From Georgenia sp. TF02-10 (GTDB taxonomy: Bacteria; Actinomycetota; Actinomycetes; Actinomycetales; Actinomycetaceae): a DNA stretch of 64,000 nt. Both the position numbers and the translations under genes were made by a program. This document shows, piece after piece, positions 7,767 through 16,055 of this stretch. The DNA is taken from the NCBI RefSeq assembly GCF_022759505.1, contig NZ_CP094290.1, forward strand, positions 1 to 64,000. The letters are read 5' to 3'. Position 1 is the first letter of the stretch. The number at the start of each line of letters is the position of its first letter. The notes below the pieces were generated by a model. It was not told where the DNA came from, made no database searches, and worked only from the letters and a program-made list of their open reading frames with translations.

Positions 7767-9053
7767 TCACCGCACCGCCCACCACCAGTCGAGCGCCGGG
7801 TCGACCGAGGCGCGGCCCGCGAGCGCCGCGTCGAGGCGCAGCAAGTACGCCGCGATCCCGGCCGCGCCCTGCATCCAGCCGGGCGCGGGCGGCAGCCCCT
7901 CCGGACCGGCGTCGGTGGCCGCGAACCGCCAGTACCGGCCCGCACCGGCCTCGACCGCGCGGTCGAGGAGCGCGTCGCCGAGCCGCACCGCCCAGCCCGT
8001 GTCGGCGGCGGTGAGCAGCACGCCCCCGACGCCGGCCGTGCCGCAGCAGCGGCCGTCGTTGTCCCAGAACCCGGGGCGCACCCTGGCGGGCAGGCCGGAG
8101 GTCCGCACGCTGGTCAGGCAGCGGTCCCGCCACTCCGTGGGCGGCCGCCCGCCGACCTCCGCGACGCCGGCCCGGTCGAGCGCGGCGAAGAGCAGCGACG
8201 TCCCGGCCGCGCCGTGGCACCAGCCGAAGCTGGTCGGCTCGGAGTCGGGGTGGTCCGGCGGCAGCGGCGGCACGTAGCGGGGGAAGCGGGCGCCCCGGGC
8301 GTCGCTCTCCACCAGCGTGAGCAGGTGCTCGGCCCCTGCCTGCGCGGCCGCCACGAGGTCCGGCCGGTCGAGCACGGTGCCGGCGGTCGCGAGCGCGGCG
8401 GCGACACCGGCCACGCCGTGGGAGAGGTTCGGCATCTCCGTCGGCTCCGCCCCGTCCACCCGGTACCGGCGGGGCACGAACCGCCACCGCAGGCCTGCCG
8501 GCTGCTCCTCCGCCTCCGCCAGCAGCACCGCCGCGGCGCGGTCGGCCAGCTCGCGGGCGCGGGGAAGACCCTGCCGCACGGCCTCCACGCCGGCGAGCAG
8601 CACGCCGGCGGTGCCGAGCGTCAGGTCGTTGATCCGGACGCCCGGGCCGTAGCGGGGAGGGCCGACCGCGGTGGTCGGCCAGCCGTCGTCCTCGGCCAGG
8701 TCGAGCAGCCGGGCGACGACCCGGTCCCGTCCGTCGGCGCCGAGCGCGGTCAGGGCCGCGAGGTGGCCGGGCAGCCCGTCGAACATCGAGGCATCGGACG
8801 TCGTCTCGACCGCGGTCCGGAGCCGGTCGACGAGCCCGTCGGCCAACGCCTGCTCGCGGGTGCTCCAGGGACGGGTCCGCGCCACCTCGCCGAGCACCAG
8901 CGCCAGCCCGCCGGCGCCGCTGTGGATCCCGTCGCGGTAGCCGGGCCGGGGCTCGGTGTCCTCAGGCGCCTCGGGGATCCAGGGGCCGTCGTCCCACCGC
9001 ACCTGGTCGAGGACCCAGGACCACGCCCGCTCTCCCGCCTCGCCGTACCGCAC
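7767..9053 (-). CDS. Stand-alone LanC-like protein (lanthionine synthetase C family)
   Basis: A 428-residue alpha/alpha-barrel protein with the repeated GxxG elements of LanC cyclases: HSGAGGLALVLG, TLGTAGVLLAG, SHGVAGVAAAL, WCHGAAGTSL, CCGTAGVGGVL and QGAAGIAAYLLRL. The zinc-site positions are Cys279 (WCHG) and Cys336-Cys337 (CCG). The Cys-Cys pair replaces the Cys-His of nisin cyclase NisC, giving a three-cysteine type site known from ProcM-like cyclases. His212 (SHG) matches a NisC active-site histidine. No dehydratase, precursor peptide or transporter is adjacent, so the substrate is unknown. The GTG start at 9053 is 20 bp from the first of two palindromes controlling the divergent arsR-like gene. 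Confidence 0.85.
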   Translation of the reverse strand: MRYGEAGERAWSWVLDQVRWDDGPWIPEAPEDTEPRPGYRDGIHSGAGGLALVLGEVARTRPWSTREQALADGLVDRLRTAVETTSDASMFDGLPGHLAALTALGADGRDRVVARLLDLAEDDGWPTTAVGPPRYGPGVRINDLTLGTAGVLLAGVEAVRQGLPRARELADRAAAVLLAEAEEQPAGLRWRFVPRRYRVDGAEPTEMPNLSHGVAGVAAALATAGTVLDRPDLVAAAQAGAEHLLTLVESDARGARFPRYVPPLPPDHPDSEPTSFGWCHGAAGTSLLFAALDRAGVAEVGGRPPTEWRDRCLTSVRTSGLPARVRPGFWDNDGRCCGTAGVGGVLLTAADTGWAVRLGDALLDRAVEAGAGRYWRFAATDAGPEGLPPAPGWMQGAAGIAAYLLRLDAALAGRASVDPALDWWWAVR

Positions 9054-9072
9054 CCCCGAAGCCTACCGGTTC

Positions 9073-9088
9073 TCAACCAGAGGGTTGA
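9073..9088. promoter_or_regulatory. Palindromic operator copy 1 (TCAACC-N4-GGTTGA)
   Basis: Perfect inverted repeat TCAACC-AGAG-GGTTGA. It overlaps the -35 hexamer TTGACA (9085-9090) of the ArsR-family gene and lies 20 bp from the divergent LanC-like start. It has the same arms as the copy at 9113-9128. Confidence 0.75.
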
Positions 9089-9113
9089 CAACAGGCCGGA
9101 CGCGGAGTTTGAT
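9085..9113 (+). promoter_or_regulatory. Sigma70-like promoter for a leaderless arsR-type gene
   Basis: TTGACA (9085-9090), 17-bp spacer, TTTGAT (9108-9113). The expected transcription start falls at about 9120-9121, on or next to the ATG at 9121. No Shine-Dalgarno sequence precedes the ATG, so the transcript is probably leaderless. Confidence 0.65.
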
Positions 9114-9128
9114 CAACCACATGGTTGA
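9113..9128. promoter_or_regulatory. Palindromic operator copy 2 (TCAACC-N4-GGTTGA)
   Basis: Perfect inverted repeat TCAACC-ACAT-GGTTGA. It spans the predicted transcription start and the ATG itself (9121-9123). Its centre is 40 bp from that of copy 1, about four helical turns, so two dimers would bind the same DNA face. Confidence 0.75.
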
Positions 9129-9486
9129 CAACGAGGTCCGGCTCTCGCGGGTGTTCGCGGCGCTCGCCGACCCGACCCGGCGCGACATCGTCGCCCGGCT
9201 CGCGGCCGGCGACGCGACGGTCGGCGAGATCGCCGCGCCGTACGACGTCTCGCTGCAGGCGGTCTCGAAGCACCTCAAGGTGCTCGAGGACGCCGGGCTG
9301 GTGCGCCGCAGCCGCGACGCCCAGCGCCGGCCGGTCCACCTCGAGGCGGAGGTGTTCGACCTGATGACGAAGTGGATCGAGCGGTACCGCCGCCAGGCGG
9401 AGGAGCGCTACCAACGACTGGACGCGCTCCTCGACCGCATGCAGGACAGGGAACAGGAACCCGAGAAGGACGAGGAGGCAGGATGA
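9121..9486 (+). CDS. ArsR-family winged-helix transcriptional regulator
   Basis: A 121-residue ArsR/SmtB-type repressor: RVFAALADPTRRDIVARLAAGDATVGEIAAPYDVSLQAVSKHLKVLEDAGLV is the standard winged helix with the recognition helix at SLQAVSKHLKVL (written here in overlapping pieces: RVFAALADPTRRDIVARL, VGEIAAPYDVSLQ, AVSKHLKVLEDAGLV). It lacks the cysteine metal motif of ArsR and SmtB. It belongs to the subgroup that is normally co-transcribed with an SRPBCC protein, as here. ATG 9121 is chosen because the promoter and palindromes fit a leaderless start there. The C-terminus is acidic and overlaps the next gene by ATGA. Autorepression through the two palindromes is likely. Confidence 0.9.
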   Translation: MVDNEVRLSRVFAALADPTRRDIVARLAAGDATVGEIAAPYDVSLQAVSKHLKVLEDAGLVRRSRDAQRRPVHLEAEVFDLMTKWIERYRRQAEERYQRLDALLDRMQDREQEPEKDEEAG

Positions 9487-9995
9487 CCACCACACAGGCC
9501 GGCGACGGCACCCGGCAGACCCTGATCGAGGCGGACCCCGACATCCCGGTGGTCCGGATCGTGCGCGAGTTCGACGCCCCGCCCGCGCTCGTCTACCGCG
9601 CCCACGCCGACCCCGAGCTGGTGCGGCAGTGGATGGGCCCGCGGTCGATCGACATGGACATCGAGCGGTGGGACGTGCGCACCGGCGGTGAGTACCGCTA
9701 CACCGCGCTCCGCGACGGCGAGGAGGTCGCCCACTTCTACGGCTCCTTCCACCGGGTCGACGAGGGCCGGAGGATCGTCCAGACCTTCGGGTTCGAGGAG
9801 ATGCCCGAGGCGGTCAGCCTGGAGACCCTCGAGCTGGTCGACCTCGGCGACGGCCGCACCCGGCTGGAGATCCTCTCGGTCGTGGAGTCGATGGAGGCAC
9901 AGGCCGGGATGATGGCGAGCGGCATGGAGGTCGGCATCAACGAGGGCTACGCCGCCCTCGACGAGGTGCTGGCCGGCCTGGCCGGCCGGGCGTGA
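9483..9995 (+). CDS. SRPBCC (AHSA1-like) domain protein
   Basis: A 170-residue START/Bet v1-like protein of the AHSA1 type. Family features are VRIVREFDAPPALVYRAHADPELVRQW near residues 20-45 (split here: VRIVREFDAPPALVYRAH, DPELVRQWMGP), the GGEYRY turn, FYGSFHRVD and the C-terminal long helix. These proteins form a hydrophobic cavity; the ligand is not known. It overlaps both neighbours by 4 nt (ATGA with the regulator, GTGA with the DinB protein), so three coupled genes form one operon. The ArsR-SRPBCC pairing is very common in actinobacteria. Confidence 0.88.
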   Translation: MTTTQAGDGTRQTLIEADPDIPVVRIVREFDAPPALVYRAHADPELVRQWMGPRSIDMDIERWDVRTGGEYRYTALRDGEEVAHFYGSFHRVDEGRRIVQTFGFEEMPEAVSLETLELVDLGDGRTRLEILSVVESMEAQAGMMASGMEVGINEGYAALDEVLAGLAGRA

Positions 9996-10570
9996 TCCCG
10001 ACCGACCCGGCCGACGAGCACCGCGTCGTCGCCGGCACGTTCGGCGAGCGGGTGCGGGGCGTCACGCCCGGCGGGTGGGACGCGCCGACGCCGGTCGCGG
10101 AGTGGGCGGCGCGCGACGTCGTACGGCACCTGCTGGAGTGGCTGCCGCCCTTCCTCGCCGCCGGCGGCGACGTCGCCCTGCCGCCCGGCCCGTCCGTCGA
10201 CGACGACCCGGTCGCCGCGTGGGAGCAGCACGCCGCCGCGGTGCAGGAGGTCCTCGACGACCCGGCCTCGGCAGCGACCACGTTCGCCCACCCCCGGCTG
10301 CCGGCGATGCCGCTCCCCCGGGCGGTCTCGCAGTTCTACACCGCCGACGTGTTCATGCACACCTGGGACCTGGCCCGCGCCACCGGCCAGGACGACCGCC
10401 TCGACGAGGACCGGTGCCGCGAGCTCTACGAGGCCATGGTCGACATCGAGGAGGTGCTGCGCGGCAGCGGCCAGTACGGCCCGGCCGTCCCGGTGCCCGC
10501 CGACGCCGGCTGGCAGGAGCGGATGGTCGGCTTCATCGGACGCGACCCGGGGTGGCGGCCGCCGGGCTGA
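9992..10570 (+). CDS. TIGR03086/DinB-like metal-binding protein (mycothiol-type)
   Basis: A 192-residue four-helix protein of the DinB/mycothiol-dependent maleylpyruvate isomerase superfamily. It has the W-x-E segment ahead of DVVRHLLEW (first metal His) and the DVFMHTWDLARATG segment carrying the HTWD metal-ligand motif. The GTG start at 9992 overlaps the stop of the SRPBCC gene (GTGA). Members are thought to act as thiol-dependent transferases using mycothiol, but the substrate here is unknown. It is the third gene of the ArsR-controlled operon. Confidence 0.8.
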   Translation: MIPTDPADEHRVVAGTFGERVRGVTPGGWDAPTPVAEWAARDVVRHLLEWLPPFLAAGGDVALPPGPSVDDDPVAAWEQHAAAVQEVLDDPASAATTFAHPRLPAMPLPRAVSQFYTADVFMHTWDLARATGQDDRLDEDRCRELYEAMVDIEEVLRGSGQYGPAVPVPADAGWQERMVGFIGRDPGWRPPG

Positions 10571-10614
10571 GTCTCAGCGCTCCTGGTGTCGGTGCCGCGG
10601 CCTACGCTCCCGCC

Positions 10615-10944
10615 ATGGCGTACGACACGGCCCTCGCCGACCGGATCCGCGACCTCCTCGGCGATCGGGCGGAGGTGACCGAGAAGCGGATGTTCGGCGG
10701 GCTCGCGTTCCTCGTCGGCGGCCACATGGCGGTCGCGGCGAGCGGGCAGGGCGGCATCCTCGTGCGCGTCGACCCGGCCGAGACCGACCGGCTGCTCGCC
10801 GCCACGCCGGCCCACCCGATGGAGATGCGCGGCCGGGCGCTGGCCGGGTGGCTGCGGGTCGACGGCGAGCACCTCGACGACGACGACCTCGCCGCGTGGG
10901 TGCGGCGCGGAGCGACGTACGCCGGTTCGCTGCCGCCGAAGTAG
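10615..10944 (+). CDS. TfoX/Sxy N-terminal domain protein
   Basis: A 109-residue protein matching the TfoX N-terminal domain: the EVTEKRMFGGLAFLVGGHMAVA core and ILVRVDPAETDRLLA, ending in AWVRRGATYAGSLPPK. In gamma-proteobacteria TfoX regulates competence, but the short actinobacterial proteins have no demonstrated role. The ATG at 10615 follows the previous stop by 44 bp, so it could belong to the same transcript as the ArsR operon. Confidence 0.85.
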   Translation: MAYDTALADRIRDLLGDRAEVTEKRMFGGLAFLVGGHMAVAASGQGGILVRVDPAETDRLLAATPAHPMEMRGRALAGWLRVDGEHLDDDDLAAWVRRGATYAGSLPPK

Positions 10945-10996
10945 CGGCCGGCGTCCGGCGGCGCGGATCGCGGCGGCGCGACCCACCGTCCAGCGC

Positions 10997-11425
10997 TCAG
11001 CCCACGAAGATGCAGAACGGGTGCCCCGCCGGGTCCACCAGCACGTACAGCGGCTCGTCCTCGTCGTCGGTGCGGTCGAGCCGCAGCGTGGCGCCGAGCG
11101 ACTCCGCGCGCTCGCGGTGACGCTCGAGCGACTCCCGGTCCGGCACGGTGAGGTCGAGGTGCATCTGCATCGGCACGTCGTGGTCCGGCCAGGTGGTCGG
11201 CTCCAGCCGCTCGACCCTCTGGAAGGCCAACCGCCGGGTGCCGTCGTCGTCCACGAGGACCAGCCAGTCGGCATCGTCGGCGGAGGCGCCCGGCTCCTCG
11301 CCGGCGGCCGGCTCGTCGCCCGGGCGGTACCGGAGCCCGAGCAGCCGGCGGTAGAACTCGGCGAGCCCGCGGCAGTCGGTGGTGTCGATCACGGTGTGCA
11401 GGAGGTGCGGGTGGTCGGCGGCCAT
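10997..11425 (-). CDS. VOC family protein
   Basis: A 142-residue vicinal-oxygen-chelate protein: HTVIDTTDCRGLAEFYRRLLG at the N-terminus (broken as HTVIDTTDCRGLAEFY and RRLLGLRY), an internal MQMHLDLTV strand that supplies a metal-site position, and the C-terminal VDPAGHPFCIFVG. The DPAGHPFC ending is typical of the actinobacterial VOC/glyoxalase-like group. Substrate unknown. It is convergent with the TfoX-like gene and divergent from lhr. Confidence 0.88.
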   Translation of the reverse strand: MAADHPHLLHTVIDTTDCRGLAEFYRRLLGLRYRPGDEPAAGEEPGASADDADWLVLVDDDGTRRLAFQRVERLEPTTWPDHDVPMQMHLDLTVPDRESLERHRERAESLGATLRLDRTDDEDEPLYVLVDPAGHPFCIFVG

Positions 11426-11472
11426 GGTCCTCAGCCTGGGGCGGTGTCGGCGCCGTGCGCAACACTGGTCGG

Positions 11473-14400
11473 GTGCCCGAGACCCCTGCCGACGCCTCCG
11501 CCGAGGCCGCGCTGAGCCGGTTCAGCGAGCCCACCCGGGCGTGGTTCCGGGCAGCGTTCGCCGAGCCGACGCCGGCGCAGGCCGGGGCCTGGGCGTCGAT
11601 CTCCGGCGGGCGGCACACGCTGGTCGTCGCTCCCACGGGCTCCGGCAAGACGCTGAGCGCGTTCCTCGCGTCGATCGACCGGCTGCTCACCACGCCGGTC
11701 CCCGACGACCGCACGAAGCGCACCCGGGTCCTCTACGTGTCGCCGCTCAAGGCGTTGGCGGTCGACGTCGAGCGCAACCTGCGGGCGCCGCTGGCCGGCA
11801 TCCGGCAGACCGCCGAGCGCCTCGCCCCCGGCGCGGCTCTGCCCGAGGTCCGGGTCGGCATCCGCTCGGGCGACACCCCCGCCAACGAGCGGCGCACGCT
11901 GACGACCCGGCCACCCGACATCCTCATCACCACGCCCGAGTCGCTGTTCCTCATGCTCACCAGCCGGGCCCGCGAGTCGCTCCAGGGCGTGCAGACGGTG
12001 ATCGTCGACGAGGTGCACGCCGTCGCGGGCACCAAGCGCGGCGCCCACCTCGCCCTCACCCTCGAGCGCCTCGACGCCCTCCTGCCCGAGCCCGCGCAAC
12101 GGGTCGGGCTCTCGGCGACGGTGCGCCCGACGGAGGAGGTGGCGCGCTTCCTCGGCGGCCGGGCGCCGGTCGAGATCGTGGCCCCGCCCGCCCACAAGAG
12201 CTGGGACCTGCGGGTCGTGGTCCCGGTCGAGGACATGACCGAACCGGGCGGCGGCGACCCCGCCTTCGACGCCCCGCCCGAGGTCGAGGCCTACGACGAC
12301 CTCGGCGAGTCGGTCGCCCGCCGCCGCGGCAGCATCTGGCCCCACGTCGAGCAGCGCGTGGCCGAGCTGATCCGCGAGCACACCTCGACCATCGTCTTCG
12401 CCAACTCCCGCCGCACGGCCGAGCGGCTGACGGCCCGGCTCAACGAGATCGCGACCGGCACCGACGCCGACGGGGTCGAGCCCCCGGCGGAGGTGATGGC
12501 CCAGTCCGGGGCGTCGGCCGGGGCCGCCGCCCTCCTCGCCAAGGCCCACCACGGGTCGGTCTCGAAGGAGCAACGGGCCCAGATCGAGGACGACCTCAAG
12601 GCCGGCCGGCTGCCCGCCGTGGTCGCGACGAGCAGTCTCGAGCTCGGCATCGACATGGGCGCGGTCGACCAGGTGCTCCAGATCGCCTCCCCGCCGAGCG
12701 TCGCGAGCGCCCTGCAGCGGGTCGGCCGCGCCGGCCACCAGGTCGGTGAGACCTCGAAGGGCGTGTTCTTCCCGCAGCACCGGGGCGACCTCGCCCCGGC
12801 CGCGGTGTCGGTCGCCCGGATGCGAACCGGCGGCATCGAGGCGCTGCGGGTGCCGGCCAACCCGCTCGACGTGCTCGCCCAGCAGGTGGTCGCGGCGACC
12901 GCGCTCGACGAGTGGGACGTCGACGAGCTGTTCGACGTCGTGCGCCGGAGCGCGCCGTACGCCCACCTCCCCCGCTCCGCCTTCGACGCCGTGCTCGACC
13001 TGCTCGCGGGCCGCTACCCCAGCGACGAGTTCGCCGAGCTCCGGCCGCGGATCACGTGGGACCGGGTCACCGGCCGGATCGCCGGCCGGCCCGGCGCCCA
13101 GCGGCTCGCGGTGACCAGCGGCGGCACCATCCCCGACCGGGGGCTCTACGGCGTCTTCCTCGTCGGCGGCGAGGGCCCCGGCCGGCGGGTCGGCGAGCTC
13201 GACGAGGAGATGGTCTACGAGAGCCGGGTGGGCGACGTGTTCGCCCTGGGCGCGACCAGCTGGCGGATCGAGGACATCACCCACGACCGGGTCCTGGTGT
13301 CGCCGGCACCGGGCGTGCCCGGGCGGCTGCCGTTCTGGAAGGGCGACACCCTCGGCCGCCCCGCCGAGCTGGGCGAGGCGATCGGCGCGTTCACCCGCGA
13401 GCTCGCCGCGCTCCCCGAGCAGGAGGCGCGCGACCGGGCACAGGCCGAGGGCCTCGACGCGTACGCCGCGGCCAACCTGGTCGGCTACCTCCGCGAGCAG
13501 GTCGACGCGACCCGTCTGCTCCCGAGCGACACGACGCTGCTCGTCGAGCGGTTCCGCGACGAGCTGGGCGACTGGCGGCTGGTGCTGCACTCCCCCTACG
13601 GCACCGCCGTCCACGCGCCGTGGGCGCTGGCCATCAACGCCCGGCTCCGCGAGCGCTACGGGGTCGACGGGCAGGCCATGGCCTCCGACGACGGCATCGT
13701 GATCCGGATCCCCGACACCGACGCGGAGCCACCGACCGCCGACGTCGTGGTGTTCGAGCCCGACGAGGTCGAGGAGGTCGTCACCCGCGAGGTCGGCGGG
13801 TCCGCGCTGTTCGCCAGCCGGTTCCGCGAGTGCGCGGCACGGGCCCTGCTGCTCCCCCGCCGCGACCCCGGGCGCCGGTCGCCGTTGTGGCAGCAGCGGC
13901 AGCGCGCGGCCCAGCTGCTCGAGGTCGCTGCCCGCTACCCGTCGTTCCCGATCGTGCTGGAGACGGTGCGCGAGGTGCTCAACGACGTCTACGACCTGCC
14001 GGGGCTGACCCGGCTGCTGCAACGCACCGAGCGGCGCGAGATCACCGTCACCGAGGTCGAGACGCCGGCGCCGTCGCCGTACGCCCGCACGCTGCTGTTC
14101 GGCTACGTCGCCCAGTTCGTCTACGAGGGCGACTCACCGATCGCGGAGCGGCGCGCGGCCGCACTGACCCTCGACCAGGGCCTGCTGGCCGAGCTCCTCG
14201 GCCGGGCCGAGCTGCGCGAGCTGCTCGACCCCGACGTGCTCGCCGAGGTCGAGGACGAGCTGCAGCGGCTGGCGCCCGACCGCCGGGCCCGCGACGCCGA
14301 GGGCGTGGTCGACCTGCTCCGGCTGCTCGGGCCGCTGACGCTCGACGAGCTGCTCGCACGGACCCTCCCCGACTCGCCGGTGGCCGACTGGCTGTCCGAC

Positions 14401-16053
14401 CTGGTCGCCGCCCGCCGCGCGGTCGAGGTGCGGATGCCCTACGGGCCGGCCTGGGCGGTGGTGGAGGACGTCGCCCGGCTCCGCGACGGCCTCGGCGTCC
14501 CGGTGCCACCCGGCACGCCCGCGGTGTTCACCGAGCCGGTCGACGACCCGTTGGCCGACCTGGTGGCGCGCTACGCCCGAACCCACGGCCCGTTCACGGT
14601 GGCCGAGGTGGCGGGCCGGCTCGGCCTCGGGGCGGCCGTCGTCCGCCACACGCTCCAGCGGCTCGAGGCCCAGGGCCGCGTGCTCACCGGCGAGTTCCGC
14701 CCCACCGGCAGCGCGGGCGTCCCCGGCGCCGACGAGTGGTGCGACGCCGAGGTGCTCCGCAGGCTGCGGCGCCGCTCCCTGGCCAAGCTGCGCCACGAGA
14801 TCGAGCCGGTCGAGCCGGTCGCGCTCGCCCGCTTCTCCGCCGCCTGGCAGGCGGTCTCGCCCGCGGCCAAGGGCCTGCGCGGCATCGACGGGGTGCTGCG
14901 GGCCGTCGAACAGCTCGCCGGCGCACCGGTGCCGGCCTCGGCGCTCGAGCCCCTGGTGCTCGCGTCGCGCGTGCGCGACTACGAGCCGGCCTACCTCGAC
15001 GAGCTGACCGCCACCGGGGAGGTGCTCTGGGCGGGCCACGGCGGGCTGCCGGGCAGTGACGGGTGGGTCTCCCTCCACCTCGCCGACCAGGCGGCCCTCA
15101 CCCTGCCGGAGCCGCAGGGCGAGGTCGACGACGAGCTGCAGCGGCAGGTGCTGACCGCGCTCGCGCCCGGCGGCGCCTGGTTCTTCCGCCAGCTCAGCAA
15201 CGCGATCGGCGCCCAGGACGACGCGAGGCTCAGCGCCGCGCTGTGGGAGCTGGTGTGGTCGGGCCGGGTCAGCAACGACACGCTCACGCCGCTGCGCACG
15301 CTGACCAGCACCGGCCGCGCCGCCCACCGCAGCCGGCGTGCTGCCGCGCGGCCGGGCCGGGTCGCCCGGTCCGGCCCGCCCGAGACCGCCGGCCGCTGGG
15401 CGCTGCTGCCCGCGACCGACACCGACCCCACCCGCCGCGCGCACGCGACCGCCGAGCGGCTGCTCGACCGGCACGGCGTGGTCACCCGCGGCGCAGTCGT
15501 CAGCGAGCGGGTCCCGGGCGGCTTCGCCGCGGTCTACCGGGTCCTCTCGGCGTTCGAGGAGTCCGGCCGCTGCCGCCGCGGCTACTTCGTCGAGGGCCTC
15601 GGAGCCGCCCAGTTCGGCACCGCCGGCGCGGTCGACCGGTTGCGGACCTTCGGCCGCACCTCCGACCACGACAAGCCGGTGGCGGTCGCCCTCGCCGCCA
15701 CCGACCCGGCCAACCCCTACGGCGCCGCCCTCCCCTGGCCGGCCGGGGACGACGACGGCGGCCACCGCCCGGGGCGCAAGGCCGGCGCCCTGGTCGTGCT
15801 CGTCGACGGCGCGCTGGTGCTCTACGTCGAGCGCGGCGGCCGCACCCTCCTCACCTGGAGCGACGACGTCGAGCAGCTGCGGCCCGCCGCCGAGGCGCTC
15901 TCCACCGCCGTGCGGCGCGGCACGCTCGGCCGGCTCACCGTCGAGAAGGCAGACGGCGCGCCGCTCCTCGGGGCGGGCCCGAGCGCGCTCCGCGACGCGC
16001 TCGACGCGGCCGGTTTCGTCGCCACGCCGCGCGGGTTGCGGATCCGGGGCTAA
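11473..16053 (+). CDS. lhr: Large ATP-dependent helicase Lhr
   Basis: A superfamily 2 helicase of about 1526 residues, the full length for actinobacterial Lhr. Visible motifs are APTGSGKTLSAF (Walker A), VDEVHAVAG (DEVH box), GLSATVRP (motif III), FANSRRTAERL (motif IV) and LQRVGRAGHQ (motif VI). A winged helix and the long C-terminal Lhr region follow. Lhr is a 3'-5' translocase induced by DNA damage and able to unwind RNA:DNA hybrids. GTG 11473 (VPETPADAS) is preferred over GTG 11455; neither has a good Shine-Dalgarno sequence. The nei-type gene follows 2 bp after the stop, matching the lhr-nei order known in Mycobacterium tuberculosis (Rv3296-Rv3297). Confidence 0.95.
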   Translation: MPETPADASAEAALSRFSEPTRAWFRAAFAEPTPAQAGAWASISGGRHTLVVAPTGSGKTLSAFLASIDRLLTTPVPDDRTKRTRVLYVSPLKALAVDVERNLRAPLAGIRQTAERLAPGAALPEVRVGIRSGDTPANERRTLTTRPPDILITTPESLFLMLTSRARESLQGVQTVIVDEVHAVAGTKRGAHLALTLERLDALLPEPAQRVGLSATVRPTEEVARFLGGRAPVEIVAPPAHKSWDLRVVVPVEDMTEPGGGDPAFDAPPEVEAYDDLGESVARRRGSIWPHVEQRVAELIREHTSTIVFANSRRTAERLTARLNEIATGTDADGVEPPAEVMAQSGASAGAAALLAKAHHGSVSKEQRAQIEDDLKAGRLPAVVATSSLELGIDMGAVDQVLQIASPPSVASALQRVGRAGHQVGETSKGVFFPQHRGDLAPAAVSVARMRTGGIEALRVPANPLDVLAQQVVAATALDEWDVDELFDVVRRSAPYAHLPRSAFDAVLDLLAGRYPSDEFAELRPRITWDRVTGRIAGRPGAQRLAVTSGGTIPDRGLYGVFLVGGEGPGRRVGELDEEMVYESRVGDVFALGATSWRIEDITHDRVLVSPAPGVPGRLPFWKGDTLGRPAELGEAIGAFTRELAALPEQEARDRAQAEGLDAYAAANLVGYLREQVDATRLLPSDTTLLVERFRDELGDWRLVLHSPYGTAVHAPWALAINARLRERYGVDGQAMASDDGIVIRIPDTDAEPPTADVVVFEPDEVEEVVTREVGGSALFASRFRECAARALLLPRRDPGRRSPLWQQRQRAAQLLEVAARYPSFPIVLETVREVLNDVYDLPGLTRLLQRTERREITVTEVETPAPSPYARTLLFGYVAQFVYEGDSPIAERRAAALTLDQGLLAELLGRAELRELLDPDVLAEVEDELQRLAPDRRARDAEGVVDLLRLLGPLTLDELLARTLPDSPVADWLSDLVAARRAVEVRMPYGPAWAVVEDVARLRDGLGVPVPPGTPAVFTEPVDDPLADLVARYARTHGPFTVAEVAGRLGLGAAVVRHTLQRLEAQGRVLTGEFRPTGSAGVPGADEWCDAEVLRRLRRRSLAKLRHEIEPVEPVALARFSAAWQAVSPAAKGLRGIDGVLRAVEQLAGAPVPASALEPLVLASRVRDYEPAYLDELTATGEVLWAGHGGLPGSDGWVSLHLADQAALTLPEPQGEVDDELQRQVLTALAPGGAWFFRQLSNAIGAQDDARLSAALWELVWSGRVSNDTLTPLRTLTSTGRAAHRSRRAAARPGRVARSGPPETAGRWALLPATDTDPTRRAHATAERLLDRHGVVTRGAVVSERVPGGFAAVYRVLSAFEESGRCRRGYFVEGLGAAQFGTAGAVDRLRTFGRTSDHDKPVAVALAATDPANPYGAALPWPAGDDDGGHRPGRKAGALVVLVDGALVLYVERGGRTLLTWSDDVEQLRPAAEALSTAVRRGTLGRLTVEKADGAPLLGAGPSALRDALDAAGFVATPRGLRIRG

Positions 16054-16055
16054 CG

